This document shows positions 10,193 through 21,200 of a stretch of 52,436 bases of DNA, one piece after another. Below the pieces are notes generated by a model that saw only the letters and a list, made by a program, of their open reading frames with translations, had not been told where the DNA came from and did no database searches. Source of the DNA: Hirudo medicinalis (taxonomy: Eukaryota; Annelida; Clitellata; Hirudinida; Hirudinidae); NCBI GenBank assembly GCA_011800805.1, contig MPNW01000210.1:26586-79021 (forward strand), written 5' to 3'. The translations under genes were made by a program, and so were the position numbers. Numbering within the stretch: position 1 is the first letter of the stretch; every line of letters starts with the position of its first letter.

Positions 10193-13100
10193 TCAGTGCT
10201 CTCTTTGTACTTGCCTCTTCCTCTTCACAGTTCTTGCTTGCTGCCATTCTAAAGAAAAGTAAATTGCATCACAGATCGTTCGATGGGATTCGATCATCAT
10301 TAATAATACGTTTAATAATATGCTTATTATATGCAAATACTGTTTATTAATGAGCTTATTATGGAAACTACTGCTTACTAATATTGTAAAAACATAACGA
10401 CTAGCACACGACCGTCATCGCTCGACAGTTTCAGGTAAAGAATCGTGACGACGTAGCGCTCAAAATGCCTCTGAAACTTCAGCTCACCTCCTTGGTCGTC
10501 GGCAGCAGGAACGGGCCGAGCAGGCTGTTCGCTCGTGGCCAACTCTGCTTCCTGAAGCACAACAGGTGCTGAACTTTCCTCAGGCAGGTTGGAGGGTACC
10601 TCTTGAGGAGGGTTCACTGCCTTCCCAACTTTACCATCTGGAAGTGTTTGAGATTTAATCGCGATTTGCAATCGATCGGAAATTACGTCGAGCGAGAAAC
10701 ATTTTTAAGGTAAACAATCGAACGCAAACAAAGACTTTAGCTTTATGCTAACGAAGCACTTCTCGGTAAAATCCCAGTTATAAAAAAGAAATTAATGACA
10801 TTGTTTTGGAGATGTCCGCACTCGAACGCACCTTCTTTCTTGAATTTTTGAGACTTAATTTTGGGTGGCATGCCAGTCGAAGGCTGAACTTGAACCGTGT
10901 GCTTATCCCCATTCTCAACTTCAACTCCAGAGGTTGGCAGTGGAACCTCCTAAAATTATATTTTTAAGTCGTATAATAAATTAAGTTGTATGATAAATTT
11001 TTAAATCCTAAAAAATTGAAACAAATAATAAAGATGGATTTTATAAATTGCATTCAAAGATGAGAGAGAAGTCCTTAAGACTTCTAACTTCATTACAAAA
11101 CAAATAAAGCACAGTTAGGATGTGATGACTGACAAAGCAACTAAAAATGATTGCTAATAAGTGCTTAATTAATGACAGAAAATCAAAATGTTTATCAATC
11201 AAAAGCAACTCAATGGTAATTATAAAATATAATCTTTTTGTAATTAAGATGACCTAACAACCATTCAACAACCACACAAGCACTAAAACATGCTCGTAAT
11301 TTCACCTGGAAATTCTTCCTCGTTTCGGACTTCTTCTTCTTCTTCTTCTTGGACTTCACGACTTCCATATTTCCTTCGTCCATCGACTCGTCGACCTCGG
11401 CAGCTTCTACCGCTTCGTCGACAACCTCGGCAGTTTCTACCACTTCGTCGACAACCTCGGCAGCTTCGATCGCTTTTTCAATCACCTTCGGAGTGGTAGC
11501 GACAACGTCGACAGCAACGTTTTCCTCCTGACATTCCTTGGCAATTGTTGCCTCCAACAATGCAACATTCTCCTCCACTTTGTCAGCCTTCTTGTTCTTC
11601 TGTTTCTTCTTCTGCTTCACCACCTCAGTGAACCCCTCCTCCGCAACATCATCAACAGATTCAACGGATTGAACCACTTCCTTTGCCTCAGACTTCTCAG
11701 CTTCCACCTGCGACAATACAATCGGAATGACTTCACGTTTAAGGCAGAGAAAGTGAAATGTGCATGATGTCATTTGCAAAAAAATTATTGTAAGATATTA
11801 TGATAAGACATTATGATAAGGGGGAGACTCGACGACCTTCTCGATGATCTGCTCTTTGACCTCTTTGACCTCCTCAACGACTTCTTCTTTGCTGATTTTC
11901 AAGTCCAAGAGAGGCTCGACCGCAGCTTCCTTCTTCTTGCTCATGTTCTTGCGATTCTTCTTGGAGACTGCAGTGGTCCAATCACCGACTGCTGATTGCA
12001 AACATTGTTGGTTATCATCAGCGGTGTTGCTTATTCTTACTGAAGATCAATACAAACAAATCCGACTCAATAAAGCATGAATCGCCAACCTTCCTCTGAC
12101 GCAATTGAGATGTTTGCATTTTCATCGACTTTCTTTGGGGCAGGCTTCTTAACCTGAATGTTTAAGAGAATAATGAATTAATATCAGAATGAATTAATAT
12201 CATTCCAACAACTTTCAATTAATTAACAAATAATCAGCTAAAATAAAGTTCTCGAAAACAAGTTCTGCTCTTCAGAACCTGTCGAATGACAAGCATCGAG
12301 CTTCGGTCGTGAAACGTCGTCCAGTTTAACACGACTTTCTCTTTAAACAGTTCCATTTAAAACACTTCATTCTCACGACGAGTCTAATTGCCCATAATTA
12401 AAAGAAATATGTAATTATATGCTTTTAAGATGCAAACTTAAAAGCTAATAAAACCTGCCTTGGGTTTTGGTTGCTCATTCTGTGGCTTTTCAACAGAGGT
12501 TGGCACAACGGCCACCTTGATGTTGTTGTGAATGTTGTTGAGTGGCTTAGGGGCCACAAAGGGTTGCTTAGGGGCCACAAAGGGTTGCTTTGTGCCGACC
12601 ATCGCAGGTGCATCCGTGGTCTTACCCTGAAGCACAAGCATTAAGGTTGAACAAAAATTAAAGTTCGTTATCAAATGCATTTTATAATAAACTGTGGCCA
12701 GAATAAAAATTAATATCAAATGAAATTGTATCTGCCATCTCAAGAAGACATGTCACTACCAGAAGCGATTACCAACTATTTACATAAAAATGTTTAAACT
12801 TGTGAAAATTAAAACTCACAATCCCATGATTATTCCAATCATGAGGCACTGTGTGCGCATTACTAATTAGAATGCGATGAATAAATAGTGTGACTATTAT
12901 TTCACTTGTGACATCATGATGATTTCATACCAATGCAAAACTAATTGGTCATAAAATAAACATGAACACCTGAGCCCTGATATTATTTATGTCAGAGATT
13001 GGTCGTTCGATCTTTCTGTGTGGTATCGTGGGTAAGAAATTAATCGAATCAAAGATACTGTGTAAATGATACCCAACATTTTCACTGCGTAACATACAAC

Positions 13101-13777
13101 AATATCAAATTGTTTGTATGTCTGAATAATGAAAATTATTAAAACATTTAGTAAAAACTCAACCTAAGCATTACAAAGTACATTTAGCTTGTATTACTAA
13201 ATTTTCACAAGTGACACGAAACTTGTTTAAATATTGCTATATAACCGTAACAAAGTTACAAGAGAAAATTTAAAGGAACAACCAAAGTAATGAAGTAATT
13301 GTAGTCAACAAAACAAGAGATGTGGACACATTATTAAATGACATAACAACAAAATAACACAAATGGCAGTGTAGGAATGTTTAAGTGGTGAATTAAGAAG
13401 AATAAATTGAGCTGCTTAGCAGAACTAAACTTCACGCAACTTGTTAAAGTATCAATTAAACGAGTAAAAGCAAAATGTATCAACGTATCTGGCAAAACCA
13501 GCGCATTAAGCAACCTCGAATTCTAAAAAAAAAATCAATGAATTGCCCCACCACACAGCATATCGTCTTCCCCAACAAGACAAAAATCACCACCACCTAC
13601 CGATTTTTTTCCGCCACTCTTCTTGGGTTTTTGAAGCTTTTCTTCGTCATCATGAACGTCCAACGTTGGAGGTGTTCCTGGCGATTTGAAGCCAAAAGCG
13701 AAAACAAGAAAGACGCACAAAATGACCGCAACCACCGGAATGGCAAATTGAAATAATGGCACGTCGTATATCAACAT
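10193..13777 (-). CDS. LYRIC/metadherin-like membrane-anchored lysine-rich protein (8 exons, 429 aa)
   Basis: Exons, in transcript order: 13777-13601, 12626-12459, 12153-12090, 11991-11837, 11707-11306, 10949-10832, 10637-10488, 10248-10193. All phases agree. The ATG is followed by MLIYDVPLF and a hydrophobic segment at about residues 8-30, then proline- and lysine-rich sequence. Exons 4, 5 and 8 carry similar short blocks: GDWTTAVSKKNRKN, EGFTEVVKQKKKQK, EGNMEVVKSKKKKK and EWQQARTVKRKRQ before the stop. Exon 5 also has an acidic EVVD/EAVE repeat. An N-terminal membrane anchor followed by Trp-plus-basic-cluster blocks, ending in one, resembles metadherin/LYRIC (AEG-1), an ER/nuclear-envelope protein of 582 residues in human. 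The N terminus also recalls RRBP1/kinectin, so the family call is tentative, while the gene model is firm. Intron 2 has a GC donor; exon 4 has a tandem CAGCAG acceptor. Confidence 0.6.
12456..12459 (-). other. GC-AG intron donor (LYRIC-like intron 2)
   Basis: The exon ends CCCAAG and the intron begins GCAGGT. Only this GC donor gives phase 0, which the next exon (starting GTTAAGAAGCCT after CATTCAG) requires. The nearest GT donor, four bases away, would bring a stop at once. Confidence 0.65.
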
Positions 13778-15571
13778 TGTTGCACTCCTTTCTCAACACA
13801 CCGCTTGACACTCCTCGCACCACGCACTCACAGTAAAGACGACACGTAGACTGAAATCAAATGCAGCAAAAGCCACTAGGAAATCAGAAGAGTTTTCAAT
13901 CATTTCTCAAATAAATATGAATGTTTTTTTTTTATTTTTAAGGAATACAAACAAAAGGAAACGTTAAAAATTAAGTTAACAAATTTAAATAATAGTAATA
14001 AGGCTGGATTGACGACGACTTGGCAATAAAAGAGAAAAATTTAGGTATAACAAATTTATATAAATTGTTCATTATTTTTATTCTATTATTTTGTTGGTGT
14101 TTTTCGACATAGTTTTTTCTTTCCAGTTGCACACATTAATGTAATAATACGTGACAATCCATTCAGATAAGTAAATGTCATATGATTATTGATTTAGTTT
14201 ATTTTGTTTCAAAACATATTACTTTTTAATTTTCAACATATTTCTAAATGTTAACACCTAGTTTTTGGACAACATTCTCTACTAAAATATTTCATTAGAT
14301 GATGATTGTTATGATGATTTATTTAGGTCTAATTAAGTCCATTATATTCTATTAGGCGAGTTACTATTACACGTTTCCAAAAGTGGACTGTATCGCCCCC
14401 CCATGGAACAATGGTCGGTTTTGAGCAGCTATTACTTCCTCTGACATTTGGTGAGAAGAGAAAAAAGTCATCCCATCATCAAGAAGTGTCTGAGCTTTGA
14501 ACAAGAGCTTTTTAAATCTTCGGTTTGCTCCCTTGGAAAAGCTGAAATGACGTAACCGCTTTCCCCCATTGCCTGCCCGTTTTGTAATTTTATGGCACGG
14601 GGAAAACGCAAAATAAGTTCTGGAAGCACCGCGTCAGACGAACACAACATACAACGTCGTTGGAGAAAGGGCGACTGCCTTCCTAACATTTGCTTCATTA
14701 AAATCCAATAGACCTTAACCTCTCAACTTATGCGACTGGCAAGCTAAAAAGGTTACCAGCTGATTTCAGGAAACATTTCGGGTGGTTGAGCAAATGTTTG
14801 CCCCATGGGAGCAGCTGAAATAACGATCGTTAACTAATGAAATGTCTGCAATTTTATCGTTTAACATAAAAGCGTTTTAATAGTTTTTTGTAGTTTTTTT
14901 TTTATATTGTAATCATTAAAGCATTTATTTTAAGGCAACTTTTTTAGATACAATAAAACTAATGGCGTGGACCCATACTAAGCTAATGCCAAAGATTACT
15001 TAGAATAAGTGCAAATATTTTTTTATAAAAATTAAATTAATTAAAATACTGCAAATGTTAACAAAATTGTTCATAGCATTCCATGGATGTATTCATATTT
15101 TTTTTTAAAGTGGCCGAAAATACAAATATCCATTCGTAAACAAGTAAAGACTGTGTTTTTGTATAGAACGATTCAGCAGCGTTTTAGTTCACACTTTGAT
15201 TAAGACAGGCAAGTTTCTTAAGAATTATGTTTTGTAACTGCTTTAAAATTAAGCCTGAATGTGATCTGTTCAGTGCTTTTGAATTTGCCAATTATCGCCT
15301 AAAACACATTGTTTTTCCTTTGATCTCACATTACTTTATATAGATTTCTCTTATTCTAGTTTAGATTTTAATTCTAAGGTCAACCTCACCAATGCCAAGA
15401 TTTACACTAGTATGAAGGATAAACTCTAGTTAAAAATCACTTGTTATTCATTTGAGATCATGTCCTTAATAATCAAATGTGAAATGAGTAATCGTTGTTA
15501 ATGGCATTCATAATTAAATTGAAACTTTATTTTTATCAGATTTTCCAGAATCGTATTAGACATTAGAAACA
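13778..15571. other. divergent intergenic region
   Basis: Lies between the LYRIC-like start (minus) and the DDX18-like start (plus), so it should hold both promoters. No TATA box was singled out. A less AT-rich block at 14400-14700 is open on the minus strand (76 codons), and a 39-codon ATG frame beginning MARGKRKISSG is open on the plus strand. Neither has a family match or usable splice sites. A TTTTCCAG acceptor just before 15549 suggests that 5' UTR exons of the DDX18-like gene lie in this interval. Confidence 0.4.
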
Positions 15572-17068
15572 ATGACAAGCTCAGACTTATCAGAAAGTGT
15601 TAAAGGGAATGTGGTGCAAGTGGGTTTAACATTTTGGTTTCTAGCTCCTTATTAGTTGGAATTTTTTGCATCATGCATTTCAGTCATTTTTGATGTGAGA
15701 AACTCTTTGATGTCATCCTTGGTGTTAGGAACAAAAATTTCTAAACTTGATTTGCAGACTTATTGCTTCTAAGACTTAACGGCCTAATTTATTAATCATT
15801 TCATAAATGTTACTTAAAATTAAAATTACATTACAATAAATTTAATTCCAGGAATATGTCAAATGCAATGCAGAAAAGAGGTTTCTCTTGCTGAATACGT
15901 TGTTGAGAAAGAACGTCGACAAGAAGGTCCTTGTGATCTGCAGCTCCATCTCTGTTCTCAACTTCCTCACCGAACTCCTGCAACGCTTCAAGATTTCAGT
16001 TGTGACCATAAATGTGAGATCTTTTTTTAATTTTGGAAATGTTTTTGGTAGCAGAGTTTAGTTTCACAATATGGTTCACTAGTCGACGATATCAGGCCAA
16101 ACTGATTGATTTTATTTTACAACAATCTCGTGATAAATTCATTCGTTTTGATGGATGAAATGATTTTTAGGAAAACATGTCTCAAGCTGAACAGGATGAG
16201 ATTTGCAAGGCATTTTCTGATGCAAAAGAGTCAACCATGCTGTGCACTGATAAATGTGTGGTCCCACATGGTACTTTCAACCTTGATTGGTTGGTTCAAT
16301 ACGATCCTCCCAGTAGCTTTGCCGTAAGTAATTTTTTTGATTAAGTCGTGCGAGTTAACATGAAGACATTTTCGACCGATCAATGCGAATGATTTAATCT
16401 TCAATTTTTGTTTAGGAATATATAAAAGTGCTGAAGAGCCTCAGCTCAAAATCCACACATGTTCTGCTGTTCCTTCAGCCAGATGAACTTGGCTTCCTCA
16501 GTTATTTAAAAAAGAAGAACATTTCATCAAATGAATTTGAGCTGAAATGGAGCAAGGTTTCTAATGTCCAGGCTGAGGTCAGAAAAATTATTTGTCTTAT
16601 TCCACCATTTGACACATTTTTAACCAATACAACCAATGCAGGTTGAAAAACTGACAAGCAAGGTTTATGCCATTCACATGGCTGCTACTGAGGGATACAA
16701 GGCTTTTGTGAAGTCCTATGCAGGTCATCCAATGACGAAAGTCTTCGATATGGCAAGCTTGGATTTGAGTCTCACTGCTAAATGCTTTGGCCTAAAAACT
16801 CCTCCATTTGTTGACATAGGTAAGCATGATTTAAGTAAGTTTTACACTTTAAAGCCTAAAATTATCCTTCTCATTGCACTGAAACTATTACATGTTATGC
16901 CACATTTTAATTACTTAACACAACCTTAACACAGATGCCATAAAGAGTTGTAAAAAGAGATCAATTGAGAATGTTTCTGAAGGTGTCGCTCCTGTTAAGA
17001 AACCCAAGTTGATGACCGTTAAAGTGCTTCAACCCGTCAAAGCAAAAAGATCCAAGAAACTTAAATAA
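15572..17068 (+). CDS. DDX18/HAS1-derived protein: RecA2 lobe plus HAS1 tail only, motifs V and VI lost (6 exons, 278 aa)
   Basis: Exons 15572-15619, 15852-16013, 16171-16323, 16416-16577, 16642-16819, 16935-17068, all phase-consistent. The protein starts with MTSSDLSESVKG and enters the second RecA-like domain (EYVKCNAEKRFLLLNTLL, VLVICSS), aligning with DDX18 (Has1), a DEAD-box helicase of ribosome biogenesis in the nucleolus. The whole first lobe (Q motif, Walker A, DEAD) is absent. In the second lobe, the motif V segment TDVAARGLD is replaced by TDKCVVPHGTF and motif VI HRVGRTARG by KVLKSLSSK, with flanking sequence (WLVQYDPP, DELGFLSYLKK) well kept. The HAS1 C-terminal domain is intact (SKVYAIHMAATEGYKAF, GLKTPPFVD), followed by a lysine-rich tail ending AKRSKKLK. 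ATP-dependent unwinding should be impossible. The open frame and clean splice sites argue against a dead pseudogene. The first donor (CAA then GTGGGT) is the least certain junction. Confidence 0.7.
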
Positions 17069-17096
17069 ATATCATTTAGAGACAGTTTTGAAATTT

Positions 17097-17102
17097 AAAT
17101 AA
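17097..17102 (+). terminator. polyadenylation signal AATAAA (DDX18-like)
   Basis: AATAAA about 30 bases after the TAA stop codon. Confidence 0.55.
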
Positions 17103-17514
17103 AAATCATTATATTATAAGTTTTGCTTCATTTGAAACTAATTAATGGCAACAATTTAAGGAGATCTTGCTTAGAGATTCTCGTCATAGCCACTTTACGC
17201 ATGGACTTGTTCAGTATTTGAGCAGTAGAGAAGGTGTTCCTTCTTGACAAATCGAATTTGTGGACAGTTTTGTTAATTTTTATTTCCTAACGTCCTTTTC
17301 ATGGATTTTTTTTATAAAATTCCTACATTTTATCTGAAAAATGAATCCATCCAACAACAGAAAACATCTGCTTTCACGACACATTCTACAGCCCAACAAG
17401 AATCAGCCAGTCACTAAAATAAAAACATCAGATCAAAATATTTAACTAAGACGTGAACAGAATTTCAACAACTGCCAAGCTGTAAAATACCATGATAAAA
17501 TAGTTGAGGAATTT

Positions 17515-17521
17515 GGTTTAT
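17515..17521 (-). terminator. polyadenylation signal AATAAA (NO VEIN-like)
   Basis: TTTATT on the plus strand, that is AATAAA on the minus strand, about 25 bases after the stop of the NO VEIN-like gene at 17544. The two convergent genes therefore end within about 0.45 kb of each other. Confidence 0.5.
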
Positions 17522-17543
17522 TGTGTAAAACAACATCAGTCCA

Positions 17544-18215
17544 TCAGAGATTTGATTTTTCACCAAAAACAACTGCAAGTTTTGCTTGTTTTGTATTCAG
17601 AACTTCTTTGAGGTTTTCAACTTTTGTAAGCCTGATCTTGCCACTCTCCCTGCCGATGCCAAAAACTCTGTAGACATGGTAATTCCTTTCCTTTTCAATT
17701 GCAAATTGCAGTTCTTGCAGACTGATTTCAAACCAGGTCTTGTCCTGCAGTGTTGTGCTTTTTACTTCGATGAAGGTGAGTCCACCATCACTTTTTCTTT
17801 TCAAAACAATGTCGTAGGGGGTGGTCGTCAGTCCCTCACCATTCATGTGGGTGACCTGAGGACATTAAATAAAATTTAGATTCAATGTTCAATGTTGTTC
17901 GTTATGATTAAGAATTTGATCAAATTTAATTCTAATATTAATTAGAATAATAAATATTAATATGTAATTAATGCAATTTTAGGCAGTTGGGCCAATTATT
18001 ATTTAATTATTATTGCAGTGTGCTAACCTCAGCTATATCAGAGTCTGGTGACTCCGCAAGTTTCTTGAAGTAATCGAACACATAAAGCTCTCCCGACATC
18101 CCGCTAAACTCCGGATTCTGACAGTTGTTCACGCGGAGCTCGAGGTCTTCTCTCAGGGCCTTCAGAGGAAGTTCTACCTCCACCTGTGACAACTGCTCTT
18201 GGGAGATCGGAGGAT
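17544..18215 (-). other. DUF3883 / PD-(D/E)XK nuclease-fold domain at the C terminus
   Basis: The last two exons encode GMSGELYVFDYFKKL, then TTPYDIVLKRK, GGLTFIEVKSTT and EISLQELQFAIEKERNYHVY. The Asp of PYDIV and the Glu-x-Lys of IEVKS are spaced like the D...ExK metal-binding core of PD-(D/E)XK enzymes. The C-terminal domain of plant NO VEIN and of many bacterial proteins belongs to this family. Whether it cuts nucleic acid here is unknown. The protein ends FGEKSNL. Confidence 0.75.
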
Positions 18216-21200
18216 CTGAACAAACATTGAATATTATATATTATTATTATTATTATTTAATTGAACATCGTAATTATAGTATTGTTGATATTGCGAATTA
18301 TTAAAAACATGATTGAAAATTTTTAGCATCTTACAGTGAAAGACAGGAGGCCTCATGGACTGAATGTAACTTCCATAGTTGACAACATGAGGGTTCTGAA
18401 GAGATGGAAATACAAAAGATGTTTATTTTAACCTAATCGATATAATTTAACAAGAGTCTCCAAAAGAACAACTGATGAGTAAAAAATTTAGGATATAATC
18501 AATTTAAGACTGTAGCACTGATGAGTAAAAAATTTAGAATGAAATCAATTTAAGACTGTAGCACTGACCATGTACATCTCATTATAATGTGTAGAGTGAA
18601 AATTCTGATGAACAAAACCAACATTTGGTTGGTGATTCACCAGCGGCCACAACTTCGCACTCGAGGAAGGTTGATGGGATGCTGCTGCTTCTCTGAGTGA
18701 AGTGTCGACGGATGTAGACGCGCATTCGGTCTCCATGGTAACCGGAGATGCAGACGAGCGCATTTCGGCAACGTCCGGAGCTGCAATTGAAAATTTATTG
18801 TAATTACAGGAAGAAAAATAAATGAGAACAACATTTCCTTTAAATATGGGAAAGTATTTTGCATTATAATGTTACCTGGAAGACCACTCTTTCCAATGAT
18901 CCATGACACCTCAGATGAAGGCAGCTTAAAAATATTCCTTTCCTCTAATGCTTTTCCCAGCATCACCTCATCGTTGTGGGCAACCAACGGAGTTATTTCA
19001 GAAAGCAGGCTTCTAAAATTAATGAGAAAAATATTAAGTTAGTGAAATACATTGAGATCAATTCAATTCAATGAAAATTGAAGTTATTATCAAAACTGAA
19101 GTCAACCATTTTTAATTGGAACTTTAATTCAATTCTTACTTTAATTCATTGAAGCATGACGTTGTGAGAGAAGGACACAGTCTAGTGATTTGACTAAAAT
19201 AGAAAGCAAGTTCTCTATTGACGTCCAAATAATTGCCGACACAGTCTTCTTGGACGAAAACAACGCCGTCAAACACGTGGCAAGTCTTTGGCAAAACTGC
19301 CGTTCTTGGAAAGCCGTCCACGTCGGATTCTTTCCACCTCAGATGATGCACCAGTTCTAACCTTTGAACCTATGGAAAATTAGGTGAACGGTGTTATCGA
19401 AATCAAAAATAATGTTATTATTAATTAGTTTTATTATACATGATAATTAAGTCGATCGAATTACTTTGTCGATCGTTAGCATAAAGATATCCAACCTTTG
19501 CAAATTCCATGTTCAGCAGCTTCTTAACAATGTCTGCCTCCCTCACATGGTGCTCGTAAATCGACGGAAATTCGAAGTACAAACATCTCTGAATGAACGG
19601 AACGACCGAGCAGACGTGAGAGAGCAATTCCGGACAAGGTCGAAACATCTCCGTGACGGGCTGCACTTCCACGAGTTCCGTCAACCTCGGCACTCCGATC
19701 CTTAGGAGGAACTCGATGCTTCCCTTGCTCTGCTTGCCTTTTGCTAAACCTTCGACGTTGACGTAGTGCGCGCACGACGGGAACATCCTCTCGAACTGTT
19801 TGTTGTCGGCCACGATCGGTCTCTCTTCGAGAGAAATCCACTTTCCTGCTTTGTTTGGAATAAACTGTTTGCCTTTCAATATTTCTGAAATCTTCCCCAA
19901 CATGTTATCGAGTTCTTCATTCTTTTCTTTGCACAAAAGTTGCTCCAGCATGGCGAAAAGCTTAAGGACACTTGCCAAAGTTGAATCGTCGACCGGATTT
20001 GTAGCTGCAATGTGCACCAATATGTGAGCGTATGCAAAGGCACTTGGGGTAAGAGCAACACTGCAAATCCTTGTAAAGAAATCTTTCATGGATTTTGGAT
20101 AGGTGCCACTCAATGCTCTGGGAATGACAGGATGCATTTTTTTGGGGTCACTGAAATATTTCTCGATCAGTTCGGTTTCATCATGCCAGCACACCTCGTG
20201 ACCAAAGAGGAACGAACCCCCCATAAATTTGTTGGGGCAATAAATAATTGGATTTTCCATCACCAGTTTTGACAGTTCAGTCTTGGAAAGGGAATCTTCC
20301 AAGTAACTGTAAACACGTGTCATTCTTAATGGAGAATCTTCGCTGGTGCATTGACTCCAATGTACCACTTGTTGAACAACATAAGAGGGTTCCAGAAATG
20401 TCTGAATGCCGACGAAATCTGCAAAACTCTTTTGCAAATTTTCCAACTTGACGGTCGCATACTGAACACGGTGGCCCAAGATCGAGAGAGCCTCCCTGCT
20501 TTCGGCAATGATGCGCTCGCTCGGAGAAGTTACGAGGAGCTGTTTTTTCTCATCCATGTCAAGTTTCCACACAGGTATCCATTTTGATGATTTCAGGAGA
20601 TGCCCAAATGAACTTTGAACTGACATGGATTGATCAGAACCATCAACCTTGATTGTGGCCAGAGTAAATTGAGAAATGTTTGTTACGCTCGATGCAGAAT
20701 TTTCACTCGGTTCCCAAACTTGTTGATCAACTCGAAAAGTTTCTTCAACTGCTGTTGGACCGAAGAGTCGTCGGTATCCATGGAGACAAATTGTTTGAAT
20801 TCCTCGCAATTCCAGTCCTCGATCGTACAAGTTGAGCCTTCATTCAACAAGTGAGCATAATTTTTCCAAAGAGTTGATTCCTGAATCAAAGTAATTGATT
20901 AATAACTCAATTACCAGGTAACTCCTTTTAAAATGTTACATTAGCAGTTACATATCGTTTATTATTATATCAATTAAATCATATATTACAAATAATATCT
21001 TAGAATCTTCTAGAAATAATCATTTTATGGAAAACAAATGAAAATTCAAAAGTTGTCAAACATACAAGCGTTTTTTGGTCGAAAGTTGATTTCTTTTTCT
21101 TGAATGACAAGAAATCCTGGACACCGAGATGCAGGAAGAATTCTCTCCACGAGGAAACGTTCGACAAACTCTTGTTTCCGTTGAGGTAACTGCTGTCGAG

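Noticed and set aside
10193..13777. Calling the lysine-rich membrane protein RRBP1 or kinectin
   Set aside because: The N terminus is similar in layout, but the long coiled coil of those proteins is missing and the Trp-plus-basic ending fits metadherin better.
14468..14698. 76-codon minus-strand frame between the two divergent genes
   Set aside because: No homologue was recognised, no consistent splice sites, and it lies in the presumed promoter interval.
20645..20725. Programmed ribosomal frameshift in the NO VEIN-like gene
   Set aside because: No convincing slippery heptamer with a downstream structure was seen; an indel, sequencing error or small intron is simpler.
19466..20854. Numerous plus-strand frames of 60-86 codons
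   Set aside because: They are shadows of the large minus-strand NO VEIN-like exon.
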